DNA of 64,000 bases. Origin: Polydactylus sextarius. Its lineage: Eukaryota > Chordata > Actinopteri > Polynemidae. Within the stretch, counting starts at the first letter, position 1. The number at the start of each line of letters is the position of its first letter. The notes beneath the pieces are model-generated. The model was not told the DNA's origin. It saw only the letters and a list, made by a program, of their open reading frames with translations, and ran no database searches. Positions 26,939 through 40,036 of this stretch are shown piece after piece. The DNA is taken from contig CM028913.1 of NCBI GenBank assembly GCA_016801845.1, positions 26,216,065-26,280,064 of the forward strand. The letters are read 5' to 3'. The position numbers and the translations under genes were made by a program.

Positions 26939-26982
26939 CCTGTATATACAGTATATATATATATATATACTGTATATACAGG
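26939..26982. repeat. Perfect 44-bp palindrome
   Basis: The sequence runs CCTGTATATACAGTATAT and then its exact reverse complement, ending ACTGTATATACAGG. It has no spacer and no mismatch. Confidence 0.95.
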
Positions 26983-27235
26983 TTATGTGTGTATGTGTGT
27001 GTATACACATTTATATACACATCTAACTCATGTGAAACAGTCGTCAGCTGATATGTCACAGGTGTCAACTCATTTCAAGGTTTCTTCTGAGGACTCAGAT
27101 AGTAGAAGACCCAGATGAGAGACATCAAAGCCATGAAGAAGATCAAAGGTCTGGCTACGTTAGCAAACTTCACTTTGTTAGTTAACGTGGCCTAGTTAGC
27201 TTTAGCATCCATCTTCTCCATGTGTTTCCTCTTCA

Positions 27236-27341
27236 GTCAAACCTCCTCAGTGTCTTTAGGACTAAACTGTAACGGACTGAGGAACATTTTCCACCATGTT
27301 TTCATTCAGTGTCACGTGTTGTTGAAGCGTTAACACTCGGA
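27236..27341 (+). repeat. Dispersed repeat family 2, copy b
   Basis: This is a direct-orientation copy of 11456-11560 with a handful of substitutions and small indels. It is preceded by GTTAGC/GCTAAC-rich sequence, as in copy a. Confidence 0.8.
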
Positions 27342-27883
27342 CACCTCGGCTCTCTCTGATTGGTCAGAACCACAGTAACAGGTGTGCGGTGCTTTGTGAT
27401 TGGACGAGCAGGACTGTGACACAACGATGACGACGAGACGAATAATAAAACAACTGAGACGTAGAATGAACCTGCAGATTAAATCACAGTCTGATGGTTG
27501 ATGATCACGTTGATCAATCAAGGAAAATGATCGCTCACTATCACGAGTTGAAGGTCGTTGTGTGTGTGTGTGTTGCAGCATATGCTCACTGTTGTCCCGT
27601 GTGACCGAACGTCTTGTCTCACATGGAGAAGACGAGTGTAGAGAGAAACTGAGGTTTCAGCTCGAGGAGACATGGTGGTGATGATGAAGGGGGAGGGGAG
27701 GCACATAGCTCTGGGGAAGTTTAACCATGTAAGTGTGTGTGTGTGTGTGTGTTTTCAGCCAGAGGTGAACTGCAGGATGTTGACGTTGATGCGTTCTGAT
27801 GGACTCACACACAGACACAGACTCTGCCTGTGACTCACAGACAAGACCCCCCCCTCCCCCCACCCCCACGGGATGGCCCAGGG

Positions 27884-27920
<37 letters not shown>

Positions 27921-29650
27921 ATATGCTTGCCAGGTTGGATATCTGCTGGAGCCACTCATGGATCTTGTTCTTGAAAAAGAAAAGGATTCGTCTGAGCAGA
28001 GAGGAGGGTGGTGTTGGTGGGGGTGGGGGTGGGGGGTTCGTGAACTTCCTCTGTGAAATTAGATTGGTGGTGATGGGGGGAGGAGGGGTTTGGTGCTCAC
28101 CTCTGGCTCACCCTCACACCGGCGTGAATGTGTGTAAGTACAATGTCGTGTTGTGTTTCTGTGCGTGGGACGTGAATAGTCCTCATTGAGAACCGGGGAG
28201 CGTTTCCGGGTGCACGGCTAACTGAGCACACAAGTTTTAAGGCAGCGATAAAGATGGATGATGATGATGATGAAGAGACGGAGGAAAGCGAGTTGTAGCT
28301 CTGAGCCAAAGACTTTCCCTTCGTTTCCCACTGACTCACTGAACATTAACTCCACATTAAAACATGAGTAAAACATTTACATCGGCCATCGCCTCGCCGC
28401 CGCCGAAGACGCTCGTGTGGAAGGAAAAGAAAAGAAACAAAACGTTACAATCTTGCAGAAATGAAGAAGCAGCCAAAGGGTTAATAACGTGTGACGCCAA
28501 GCGTGCGCTCGTTATAACGGTGCTGCGAGCGCAACGATCATCAGTGGGTCATTTTGAGATTAAGTGACCGTTCATTAAGAGACGATGTGAAGATTCAGAG
28601 TTTGAAGAAATGAACTTTATCCTTTCACTCTTTAGTTTTGCAGAAATCTGCCAACTATCCATGTGTCAATGCATCTATTGTCCCTCACATGCTCCTGAAG
28701 GTGAGTTGTGGGAATTTTTTTTCCGAATCATTGTGTGGTAAAAAACAGAGTTTCATACTGATTAAAACAAAAAAGGAGGAACAATCCCATGCAGACTAAA
28801 ATAGAAGTGAGGGATATATTTTATTGGCAGCAGCAGGAGGACGAGTCCGTTTGGTGTTTTATGATTTAGAGCAAATCAGAATTGAACAAATGGACTTTTT
28901 CTGTGTGTGCGGGAAAATGTTTTATGTGTTGGTTCAGAGTCAGTGAAAATATGAAGTTTAAGTGTGTGGAGATGAACTGCATGTTTGGATCATATTCCAT
29001 GAGCCCTGTGTGCTCCTCTTTTAAAAAGCTTTTCTGTCAATTATCTAGTATGTCTAGTCTGTATTAAACATAAATTAATTAAACAAAGATTTATTAAGTA
29101 AGATCCTCCTTTGTTAAATAGATAATCTGGCTGCATTAGCAGCCTCCATGTATCAGTGTAACATGTTTTTATTTCAACTTGAATATGTTTACTTCTCATG
29201 CACTTCACCTGATTTAATCTCATCAATCTTTCACCTTCGTTAAATCAGTTTTTATCAGAATGTAAACATCTCTGAACAAACTAAAAATGCATCAGAAAGA
29301 ATCATACAGATCAGTTTACATGTCCCCATTTAAACGTATATGATTGTTTCAACTTCACACAGAAAAAACAAACTGAAACTGAAACTTTAGTGAAACTGAA
29401 ACAATGTTTGACTTTTGGTTTCAGACGTTTCTCGTATGGAGGATGAACAAAGGTGAATGCCTCACTATGGTTTATCATTTCTGACTCTGACGTATGTGTT
29501 TTTCTGGTGAGTTGGGATCATCAACGTCTGGCGTTGGTTCGTTTTGTGAATCCAGTGTTTTCATGTGAACTTTCCCGTAGTTATGACCAAGGACGTCAGG
29601 ACACCGTCCTCGATGGGACAAGCTGATAGATAGAGGAGGTTATAGAGGTT
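27342..29650. other. No gene seen; microsatellites and GGTGG-rich patch
   Basis: It contains (GT)n at 27733-27752, (CA)n at 27885-27918, a C-rich patch at 27846-27870 and a G-rich GGTGGGGGTGGGGG patch at 28005-28040. No gene is supported. Confidence 0.5.
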
Positions 29651-30265
29651 TTCAATTCAGTTAATTTCAGTTTTATTTATATATCACCAGGTCATAAAAA
29701 CATTTATCTCAAGTCTCTTTACATAGAGAAACCAACATTTCCACAATGAGCAGCTCTTGGTGACAATGGAGGAAAAAGTCCCTTTTAACAGGAAGAAACC
29801 TCCATCAGAACCAGACTCAGAGTGGACGTCATCTGCCTCGACCGGCTGGAGAGAAATGAAGACAGAGAAAAGAGAAAGAGAAGAGACAGAGGAAAGAGGG
29901 AGGAGGACGGGGGAGAGGGGGAGGAAGACAAGAGGGAGACCAGGAAGAGACAGTAGAGACTAGATGTTAACAAGTAGTTGTTAAAGTAACATTATCATTA
30001 CTATTAATATTACAATAATAATAATAATAATAACAATAATAATGATGTCGTTGAAGAATTTGAAGCCAACTGCTCTGGAGTCAAAACTACCTGTAAAAGA
30101 GAAAGGGGGTGGGGGGAGACACAACTGAGAGAGAGAACAGATGATCTTAATAACATGTAATATATTGATATAAAGACATGAAGTGTGAGGGAGAGACAGA
30201 GACTAGAGGAGTGAGGGACAGAGAGAAGAGGAGCAGTGTATTGTCAGAGTCTAATCCTATAGCAA
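29651..30265 (-). mobile_element. L2-type LINE, 5'-truncated copy (3' end only)
   Basis: It matches the 3' region of the LINE at 39643-40275, starting with a degenerate CAATTCAGTTAATTTCAG tail and ending by 5' truncation near 30265. It holds no protein-coding part. The antisense open frame at 29757-29963 is the same LINE 3'-UTR shadow as in the other copies. Confidence 0.88.
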
Positions 30266-32260
30266 CCTTTCCCTGGTGTCCAACCGAGCCAGATCTTTTT
30301 GGTTTTGTTTGAATCATCCATGACACAGCCTCACTTTTCCCTCTGCGTTCCTTTCATCTGCGAACCTGTTTCTTTTTTCCTCCACATGACTTCACGAGCG
30401 AATCGTAGATTTGTTTTATTGCATCTCGAGCTGCTTGTCTATAGCGAGGGATAAACCTGACCACTTAGGCATCTGAGGAATCCACAGCATCATCACATTC
30501 TGGTCTAATAACAGTAGGACGGTCTGATTCCTATCACCTGCAATGTTGTAACGTCTGTGTGTGTGTGTGTGAGTGTGCGTGCGTGTGGTGTCTTCATACC
30601 ATAATAGGCTTCTCTGAATAACTGTCCCATAATTCTAGTCTCGTGAGAAGATGCAGCCGACTCTGGCCTCAAAAGGAGAGAAGAGACGGAGAGAGAAGGG
30701 GGAAGATAGTGGCTGTAACTCTCACTTTCATTCTCTGATTCACACACACACACACACACACACACAACTCTTATTCATCCTCCATGTCAGACATCAAGGT
30801 TTTCCAGAAGGAATTGCAGGCATCCCGAGAACTATCTTCCTGATTCCTAAAGGCTTAACGTTACGCTCATCCTGTCTAGAACCAAAGCCAAGACACACAC
30901 ACACACACATACACACACACACACACTCATTTAAACACACATCCTCTTGGATTGAACTGAATTTACGTCGTGATGGAGCAGCAGGGAATGCTGCTGTAAT
31001 CCTCACTGTGCTGAAATACAAATGATTTATCTTACAGTTGAACACACACACACACACACAAAAGGAAAAACCACAGGAGCAATAGAGGAATAAACATATA
31101 AATACAAACGGAGGGTGAAGTGGACACTCGGTTTTGAACAAGAAAATCAAAATACTTTAAGACATGATGAGCTGTTGAAAAATGTTTCTGATCTCAGTAT
31201 TTTCTGAAACTTCCTCCCATCAAACTAGAGAATGAGACGAGAATTGAGCCAAAGTTCAACTTGTAGTTGTTCTGTTTTACCTTTCTAGACCTAAATGATG
31301 TGTGGATCTTTTATGTGACTCTTTTCAATATTTTCAGCGTTTTCAACTCACACGGCCGACAGCACCGTGATGTGATGGATTCTGATGAAAAATGTGATGG
31401 AAAAAACATCTGAACGGAGTCAGTTCAGCCTGGTGACGTAGCTTTGGTTCATTCAGTTGGTTTTGTCTTCTACAGAGTAAAACCGGGCCTAGAACTGCGC
31501 CCTGCAGGACTTCACATCTAAACATCAGGTCTGGCACAGTCCTGAAGACAACGGTTTTAGTCAGAGGAAGAATCGCTCCCTTCAGCGAGGAGGAGCTGAG
31601 CTGGAGGCTGAGAGATATTTGAGGTGGACGCCTGGAGTCGTGCGACTGGTAGAGACGCGGGGCTGATCTGGACCTGGACTGTTGTGGGTCTGAGGTGGAT
31701 CTGAACATGGACAGATGTGGTTTAGATTTGCTCATAAAAATAAAATGAAAATAATGTGAGATATAGTGATATGTGTTGTTTTGTTTCTAACCCTGGTGAT
31801 TTGCTGAAAAGCTTCATGATGTTTTTTCTGGTCATTTGTGGCTCATTTTGTTTGCTCACTCCTCCTCGGCGCCGGCGGCATCGCCGTTGTCGTTGAGTGC
31901 AAACCGAATATAATCAGAGATATTTCACACTCGTTGCTCGAATCCCACTCGAGTTGGAGATCTCTCCACGGCGTGAACGACGGGTGAGTGAGTGCTTCAG
32001 AGGGCGGTGTGAGCGGCGTGCGGCCGCTCGTTTCGAGTGCTGTGTCCGTGAACGACTCTTCTCCTCTCCCTCGCCACTCGGCGGGAAGAGAGGGAGCGGA
32101 GCTCGTGGAATTGAGAACCCTCATCCCCCCACCCTCCTTCACCATGGAGAGAGAGAGCCGCCGGGTCCACGTTAAGTGCTGCCGGGCACTATTACCGTGA
32201 AAAGGACCCCTCTCCAGGGTGTCCTTTTAAGTGTCTGCTGAACGGGACACTATGAGAGCC
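30266..32260. other. No gene confirmed; CpG-rich patch at about 31860-32180
   Basis: It contains (CA)n at 30741-30767, 30895-30926 and 31042-31060. The section 31860-32180 is unusually rich in CG dinucleotides for this window and contains several short open frames, but no protein family I recognise. On the minus strand near 31530-31450 the translation contains VLQGAVLGPVLL, resembling the reverse transcriptase motif VPQGSVLGPLLF, so an old LINE remnant is possible. Confidence 0.35.
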
Positions 32261-32267
32261 TCGCCAA

Positions 32268-32268
32268 C

Positions 32269-32308
<40 letters not shown>

Positions 32309-32340
32309 TGGGGGGGGGGGTGGGGGGGGGGGGGGGGGTG
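32268..32340. repeat. (GT)n followed by long G tract
   Basis: About 19 GT units run into GGTGG and then G runs of 11 and 18, broken by a single T. The tract should form G-quadruplexes and is prone to length errors in sequencing. Confidence 0.92.
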
Positions 32341-32910
32341 TATAATGCGTTGCTGGGAAGGTCTGTGCAGCTGAAACCAGATCAGGTTTGTGTGACAGGC
32401 ACCGCGTGAGTGTGCATTTATAGAGCAGCGCGTGTGTGTGCCAGGTTACAGTATTAATAGACGGCAGTGTGTTTGTACAGGACACTAATAGCCTCATAGC
32501 TGATATTAGTGGATCAGTTTCCATCACACTCTGTGTCGTAGAAGCGCCTGATTCAGCAGGTGTCCCCCACCGCCGCCACGTCCAACGTCCTCGCTGTTAT
32601 TTAGCTCCTTGGAAAGTGTCTCTGTGTCCTGAGGAGGGATTTTGTGGCTTGTGATGTGGATCGACCCCCGAGTGAAATGAGGCCAGGGGTGTTTTTCAGT
32701 CACAGGAACTTGTGTGCATCACATGTGTGACGGCATGTTTGAGTCACGTGAAAGAAAATAGGCTGAGATGAAACTACACAAAAGAAACGCGTCTGTTTTT
32801 GTTACTTTGGTGTCATTGATTATTCTTTCGGCTTCCAACCGCACGACAAAACTAAAATCGTCATTACGACTGATCTCGCCTGAGCTGAGGTCAATTGGTT
32901 TGATTAACTG
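32341..32910. other. No gene seen
   Basis: Complex unique sequence with no recognised gene or repeat. The stretch 32341-32540 is neither AT-rich nor repetitive and might be conserved, but nothing in it can be named. Confidence 0.4.
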
Positions 32911-33082
32911 TTTTTTTTTTTAGCCATTTTTGCCTTTGATCAGAGACAGTGTAGAGATTCAGGAAACAGGGAGGAGAGTGGGGGAAGGACACACAGGAAA
33001 GGTCGACTTGGTCGGGATTCAAACCGACGAACACGGCACAACGTGGTGCGCCTCAGCCACTCGGCCATCCAGGCGCTCCTGG
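32911..33082 (-). mobile_element. tRNA-derived SINE
   Basis: On the minus strand the head starts at about 33082. It contains an A box (TGGCCGAGTGGC, 33066-33055) and a B box (GGTTTGAATCC, 33024-33014) of RNA polymerase III promoters, in a tRNA Ser/Leu-like context. A body with ACAGGAAACAGGGAGGAGAG on the plus strand and an oligo-A tail (oligo-T at 32911-32920 on the plus strand) follow. The 11-bp direct repeat TTAACTGTTTT at 32904-32914 and 33083-33093 is a target-site duplication, although it overlaps the oligo-T tail on one side. It resembles tRNA-derived SINEs common in percomorph fish. Confidence 0.85.
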
Positions 33083-33094
33083 TTAACTGTTTTA

Positions 33095-34194
33095 CATCAT
33101 CTGAGACACAACATCTCTCTTTTTTTTTTTATTCCTTTAGCAAGTATATTCTTTTTGTATTTCCTGTAAGAACCTGTTTCCTTTTGCTTGAATGCAACTT
33201 TCACCATAATATCATCAATGTCCCAATAATTATGACCACATCACGTTTGTGGCTAAAAGAAAAAGAATTTACTTGTTTGTGAAACTGATTCTGAAGTTTT
33301 CATCTAGTTTCATCAAGTTTTTAATTCATCTACACTCATTGTTTCGTAGAGAAAACCATCTGCACTAATGTCACTTTTATTTGTATTTATTCCTCAGAAT
33401 TTCTCAATTTATTATTTTGTGTTTCCAATAAGAAGCAAAATAAGACAATAACTATAAATTGTAGTAATTTGACATTTTGTTCTACAGTTTTAATTCTTTT
33501 AGGTTTTTCAAACTCGATCTACCTCAGTCTATCAGCGTCGACGTGCAGCTCCAGGGACTCTTGTCCTCATTGGAGCATCGTCTGTGCTTGTTGGCAACGC
33601 CCGCTCTTGAAAAAAAAAAAAAAAACCCATTCAGGACGACGGCGATTGATTTGTGGCTGAGGGCGACGGGACCAGGGAGTTGTAGACAAAGCTAATGAAG
33701 TGTTGTCTTGTGTTCAAGTGGTTTGATTCCCCTGAGGGTGGAAATCATTTGCATGATTTTGTCGGAGGATTTCCCAGAGGTGCATCAGCGTTGAGGGATA
33801 AAAACCAAACATTGCCCTTTCAGGTTGATCATTTCATCTTCTGTAAACGCATTTATATATTTTACAGGTTTGAACAGGAAAACAACAAACATCGTCTGAA
33901 CTCTCAACTTTTGAAGAGTTTGACGAGTTTAATCTCGTTTCAGTCGTTTGTTGAAGTTGTGTTTCCATGAAATGACACTTGACATGTACATACGTGTGTG
34001 TGTTTGTATGTTCATGTGCACATGGGTGTTACTCAAGCTTATAATTACACTGACAGGACGAGGCAGAGCAGAGTAAAAACACGCATGAAGACCGTATGTG
34101 AGCGAACGCACATACGTACACACGTCAGTTTAACAGCACCATGAGTTGGCAGCGAGCTCCTTTTCCACCTCAGGTCAGGCTTAGTTCATGCACA

Positions 34195-34230
<36 letters not shown>

Positions 34231-34472
34231 TAACCCTGCTCCAGTTTTATTTTTAAAGCGAGCTCAGACAAAGGCCTCCAGTCAGACTGCTCTGAGAACA
34301 GGACCTTGGGAACATGACCAGTGGCTGTTGCGTCACAGTGTGTGTGAGAGTGTGTGTGTGTGTGTGAGAGAGAGTGTGTGTTTGACTTGTCTCTTGTAAA
34401 GGAGTTGCTTGTTCAAGCTGAAAAGGAACAAAAAGGAAAAACACTCTTGACGCTCCTCCTTGCCAGATGTGC

Positions 34473-34519
<47 letters not shown>

Positions 34520-34608
34520 TATTAAGTTGGAGTTGCTGGACGTTTTTAATGTCACTGGACGTCACCGTGTGATGTCATAGGAAGGATTTTATTTGCAGTA
34601 GGAGCAAT

Positions 34609-34674
<66 letters not shown>

Positions 34675-37600
34675 ACACACAACAGACACACCTAGCAAAC
34701 AGTTTTGAGGAGTAGAATTGAGATGAGGTGAATAACAAGAAATGTGACAAAAGGATGAAAAGAGACGAGTGAATGTAGACGTGATGGGTTAGTATCCTCT
34801 CCTCTCTCAGACCTGCAGACACCAGAGCAGTCAGGAGAGGGAAGCCTGGACTCATTACATCACACACACACACACACACACACACACCCTCGCGAGTATA
34901 ATCTGTCCCATAACTACAGCGCTGCCAGCTCCGTCTTTCCTTTCTTTCTTTCTTTCTTTTCTTTCTTTTTTTCCAGCGCTCATGACGCACTCTGGTATAA
35001 TGAAGCTGTTAAAACGAGTCCGGTCAAGGGGAGAAGGAGGGGGAGGAAGAAGGGGGAGGGTGGAGGTGTAAAGTGACACCACACCAGGGCACTATATTTA
35101 CAACGTGCCTCTTTAACACACTGGCTATTTATAGGCCGCCAGATCTTTTCTCAGCGTCCGCCGCACGCTGCTGCACCGTCACAAACAGCGGCATCAGATG
35201 GCACCGGTGGATTCACACGCTGCCAAGAAAACGAAACAAAAAAGTGGGGGAACACGCCTTGTCCTGTAGCGTGTTCCTGTGTAAAAAAAACAACCAAAAG
35301 CGGCTCTCGCCGCCCTCTGACCATCTCTGCACTTTGCGTATGAAAGAAGAGACGAGACCAGCTCTTCTTTAGGTGTCTGGGTTTTAACTGACGTTTGACA
35401 GGACAACAGGAAAAACAGGTGAGGTCATTTTTGTGTTTTTAAGAAGTGTTACAGAATTACACGCAAACATGCAAACGTCAAGAAAACAGCTACAAATAGT
35501 TTGTTCCCTGGAGCCTGAGCTGATCAGCAGAGTTCAGGAGCTTAACCCTAACCCTCCTCGAAAACCACGTTTCCCGAGTCAAACCACATCCTCAGGCGAC
35601 CTGCTGCAGGTGAACGGTGTACACACCCTGAAACAACTAAAATGTGGTCTCAGGTCACCACCACATCATCAACGGAGGCTTTGACAACAAAGAGCTTCTC
35701 ACATTCAGGTTTGTCCTTCAAAATAACAAAATACTCAACAAAACATTGAATAATGAAATAAAATCCTCCATTTACACATTTGATCAGAGTCATCCACAAA
35801 ATGAGGCCAAATGGACACGTTGTCTTCAGGCTACAAATGTGCAATGTGACATAATCAGTCGTAAACAAAGTAACAGTGATCAAAGTTACGCCTTAAATTG
35901 ACGTGAATTAGTGACACATAAAGATTTACTTGTTGAGGAGCTGCTACGTTACAGCTGACAAAGGTGTTCTCGCTGTGGTTTTTGGAAACAGAAACAAGAA
36001 CGTGAACTTGTAGCGTTTATCAGTGTTGAAGAAAAACACTTAAAGGAGACAGAGAACGGTTGATCCTCGTCCTGTGATGTGACAGACTCAGTAAACGTTG
36101 GTTGGATGTGTAACGACTCAGAAGCTTCATAAAAACACAAAGATATTTTGGGGTTTAAACTCGTGGTTTTCACTTATTTGTCGTCTTTTCAACCAACCTC
36201 ATTATGAAACACAAGCTCTTGACTGATTGGCTCCTTCACTATCACATGACTGTAGCTTCACCAACAGACGTGTTTTTACAGCTGATCTCCTCTGAAGGGA
36301 GGAGGTGGAGTCAGAGTGGGGGGCAGTGACATACAAGTGACGTCACAAACAACCATTTTTAAATTGACCCATTTTCTAGAAACTTTTCTAAAAGAGGAGT
36401 TTCTATGAGGAGACGTTCAGAGTTTCTAGAACGTTTCACATGTTCCTGAACCTGGACGACTGTTGTTCAACAGAGACGAGGTGGAAACGTTTTTTATGGA
36501 AACGTGTCAATCATCTGTCACATTTACATCATGTGACCAGAGGTCACAAAACCAAAAGGAACAAAACCAACCAGTGACCAGAGCAACACTGCTTTTATAA
36601 CACTAAGATATAGAACGTAGCATCATAGCATTATGACAATATAGAACAACGTTATAACAATATGATAATATAACATTAGAACATTAAAGAACATTAAAGA
36701 ACAGCATTTTATCGTTTTATCTGTTCATGACGTGTTTGTCTTATCTTTCCACGGACGATAGTTTTATGAATTATTTATGTTTTAATTGTTTGACTTCATT
36801 GTAGCCCAGTGACCGGGTATACAAGGCTGTGTTTAGTTGGACGCTATTACCCATGATGCTTTGCATGTTGATCATGTGGTCTGATGAGCTCCATAATGGT
36901 AACAATCAAATTATCATCAAGTTTTCACATTTGGCCTCTTGTAACGTCTCCACCTGCAGATCAAACGTACAAAAACACAAACAAAGTGAAAATGAAGTTG
37001 ATTGAACCTAAAAGTTGTTTACTGTCTTTGTGATTATTAAAAATACCTGCAACAATGATAAACTGATTTGAACTGAAAAAAGCATCTGGAAACAAGCATC
37101 TCAGCTGGTTTTATCGTGTTGTAACTGGATCAGTTGTCTGTAAATGTATTAAAGCTCAAATGATTCTTTTCCTTCTCACTCAGTTCGGTTTCCAAGCTGC
37201 TGCTTCACTGTAAATGTAAATTTTTCTAATTATTTTCAAACCTAAACATAGTTTTTAAGTTTGGTTAGATCCTTTTGTGCGACATCATTTGTTGAAAAGG
37301 AAAATAAAAACCAACAGGATCCAGCAGACGTCTTGTAAATGTCACTTCACTTTGTTAATATTGAACATTGACAGTAGATTTAAGGAGAAACACTTTGTGA
37401 AGCCGCCGTAACAAAACAAATTCAACACAGAACAAATGTCACGTAAAACATAAGACACAATAAACAAACACCACGCGCTTTAATAAATTATATTTGTATG
37501 ATCATAAATATTTAATTCTAATATTTTTATATGGTTTGGATGAATTTTTTTTCATCAAACTTTTTAAGTTTGAGTTCGAGAACAATTTCTTTATTTTGTT

Positions 37601-37699
37601 GTTGTGACCTGTGTCTTTGTGTTTCTTTCCCGTCGGGCATGACACTGAACTGTGTTGACAATCTGAGGCTTTTAAAACCATAATACAGGTATGTGCTTG
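33095..37699. other. No gene seen; many microsatellites
   Basis: It contains (GT)n at 34198-34229, (CA)n at 34475-34513, 34612-34681 and 34861-34887, and a (CTTT)n-like pyrimidine run at 34935-34975. A poly-A run lies at 33610-33625. An ATTTGCAT octamer near 33749 sits in a complex stretch. No open frame carries a recognisable domain. Confidence 0.5.
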
Positions 37700-38080
37700 T
37701 GGCGTCTGTGTGTGTGTGTGTCAGTATGTGTGTGTTTGTCAGTGTGTGTTTGTCAGTGTGTGTGTGTGTTTGTCAGTGTGTGTGTGTGTGTGTGTGTGTT
37801 GTGGTGGTCTGTAGCGACGCTGCTCTGAACCCTGAAGTGACGTCATTTGTTGGACCTGTCACTGTCGGTGGTGGAAGGAGACGAGTTGTCTTCCTTCAAG
37901 GGAGTGTGTGTGTGTGTGTGAGTGTGAGTGTGTCAGTGTGTGTCTGTGTGTGTTTGTCAGTGTGTGTTTGTCAGTGTGTGTGTGTGTTTGTCAGGGTGTG
38001 TGTGTGTGTGTGTGTGTTTGTCAGTGTGTGTGTGTGTGTGTGTGTGTCAGTGTGTGTGTGTGTGTGTGTGTGTGTGTCTC
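37700..38080. repeat. (GT)n / TTTGTCAG composite minisatellite
   Basis: GT runs alternate with TTTGTCAG or GTCAG blocks in two clusters (37700-37800 and 37905-38080) separated by about 100 bp of unique sequence. The long Cys/Val frames across it are artefacts. Confidence 0.9.
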
Positions 38081-39154
38081 GTACGATGCATCGCTGCGCT
38101 GCGAGTCGTGTGTTTACTCAACAGGGTGTTAACGTCAGTCAAGGAAATCGATGTTTATCCTCACACGTGTCAGGGGAGAAACATGTGTGAGTGTGTGTAC
38201 ACCACTTGCTTTGCCATCATCCTCTGCACTGTCACCAAACACACACACACACACACACGCACTGATATGTCCTGACTCAGCCTTTACTGAGCCTGTGTTA
38301 GTGGATACACCAGCCAGTTGCCTGCACAACCACAGGACAGAGCGATGGTAGTTTTCCATGTGTGTTGGAGGCTGGAGGGGTGAGGGAGGGTGAGGGAGGG
38401 TGAGGGTAGAGCGGGCTCTATTATAATATCTCAATGGTGGGCATTACGAGAGCGTGCGTAACGATACAGTCAGATTTTAGCGAGTGCGTAGGACTCGTCC
38501 ACTAATAACAGTCTCTCACTGAGTCCCGTGGGAGGGTGAGGCCGGGGGCGAGGGATGAGGAGGGGGGAGGGTTGGTTGGTGGCGTCCACTTTCCCAGCTC
38601 TCCCTCTGGGAGTCTCCTCCAGCTGCTGCCTTCGCCGCTGCAGCTCCCAAAACCTCGACCCGACGTCGCTGAACCTCAGCGGCGGCCTGCGCTGACATCA
38701 TCACTACACAGCGTCCAAACGCACGGCGTCCTGCATAAGACGTCACTGCCGCCAGGCGTGCACGTCGGTGTTGTAGTTCTCATGAACGCCGGACGTTTAA
38801 AATATTTGCGGGTTGCTATGAAACGGTGACAAACACGGATATTTACACTGGATCAGTTCACTTGTGTTTGACGTGAGAACATGCAGCTAATACTGTTTGT
38901 TCACGTATGACACATGGAAGACGCCACATGAACACAGCTGCAGGTCTGAACTCTTGTCTATGCCAACGGGGTCAACTCAATTTACACGTGACAATGTAAC
39001 TGGACCAGCCCAGTGTCAGTCGGGCCGATGATCTACAGGTTTTATGGGCCGGTCAGACCAAATAGCACGTCGGTCCATCGGGAATCCTCCCAAGTCTCCC
39101 GACTAGCCACTCCCAGCCTGAGTCTGCAGAGGTTTTCTGTTGATGATGATGTTG
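38081..39154. other. No gene seen
   Basis: A short (CA)n lies at 38239-38258. A GC-rich stretch at 38520-38780 has overlapping open frames on both strands without any family resemblance. Confidence 0.45.
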
Positions 39155-39340
39155 TTTCATGTCGATATGAACATGGACACGTGTTCACATTGTAACACAT
39201 ACACATCTTCATCTGAAGCTTTAGACATTTGATCAGAGATCATCAGCGTCAGTCGAGCAGACAGTCTCTGTCATTTTCAAACCAGACCTCATAAACCATT
39301 TAGTTCACACATCAATCACATCTCCTCCCACTCTGACCTC

Positions 39341-39390
<50 letters not shown>

Positions 39391-39510
39391 ATCCATGACT
39401 GTGTTTACAGTCAGGGGGTAATTATGTAGAGGAGTGCGTATTCAAATGATGCCGCGCCCATCGGTGTCGATGCATCCAGACAAGCAGGTGAACGTACTGT
39501 ACAGAAAGTT
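39155..39510 (-). repeat. Dispersed repeat family 3, copy b (inverted)
   Basis: Inverted copy of 22626-23005, with an internal (CA)n at 39345-39386 where copy a has a short (GT)n. The match resumes on both sides of the microsatellite. Confidence 0.8.
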
Positions 39511-39642
39511 TATCGATCTAGTGTGAAGCACCAGATCGGTAGATGTGAGAAGTCATTCATACAAATTCAGGCTGCATCATTGAAAGTTTCTTACTTTAAC
39601 TGTACCTGCAGAATCACATCAGTTCATGTCTGAATTATGTTT

Positions 39643-40004
39643 AATTCAATTCAATTTATTTTATTTACATAGCATCGCAAGATCATAAAAACATTTATCT
39701 CAAGTCTCTTTACATAGAGAAACCAACATTTCCACAATGAGCAGCTCTTGGTGACAATGGAGGAAAAAGTCCCTTTTAACAGGAAGAAACCTCCATCAGA
39801 ACCAGACTCAGAGTGGACGTCATCTGCCTCGACCGGCTGGAGAGAAATGAAGACAGAGAAAAGAGAAAGAGAAGAGACAGAGGAAAGAGGGAGGAGGACG
39901 GGGGAGAGGGGGAGGAAGACAAGAGGGAGACCAGGAAGAGACAGTAGAGACTAGATGTTAACAAGTAGTTGTTAAAGCAACATTACCATTACAATTAATG
40001 TTAC

Positions 40005-40036
<32 letters not shown>

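Noticed and set aside
31343..31735. 130-residue minus-strand frame
   Set aside because: Only a short RT-like motif is recognisable inside it. The rest is not domain-like, so I treat it as a possible old LINE trace, not a gene.
33000..33082. Functional tRNA gene on the minus strand
   Set aside because: A and B boxes are present, but the acceptor stem does not pair properly, and the body, oligo-A tail and target duplication show a SINE.
37693..38275. Cys/Val-rich plus-strand frames of 66-165 residues
   Set aside because: These are (GT)n repeats with TTTGTCAG interruptions, with no start or splice support.
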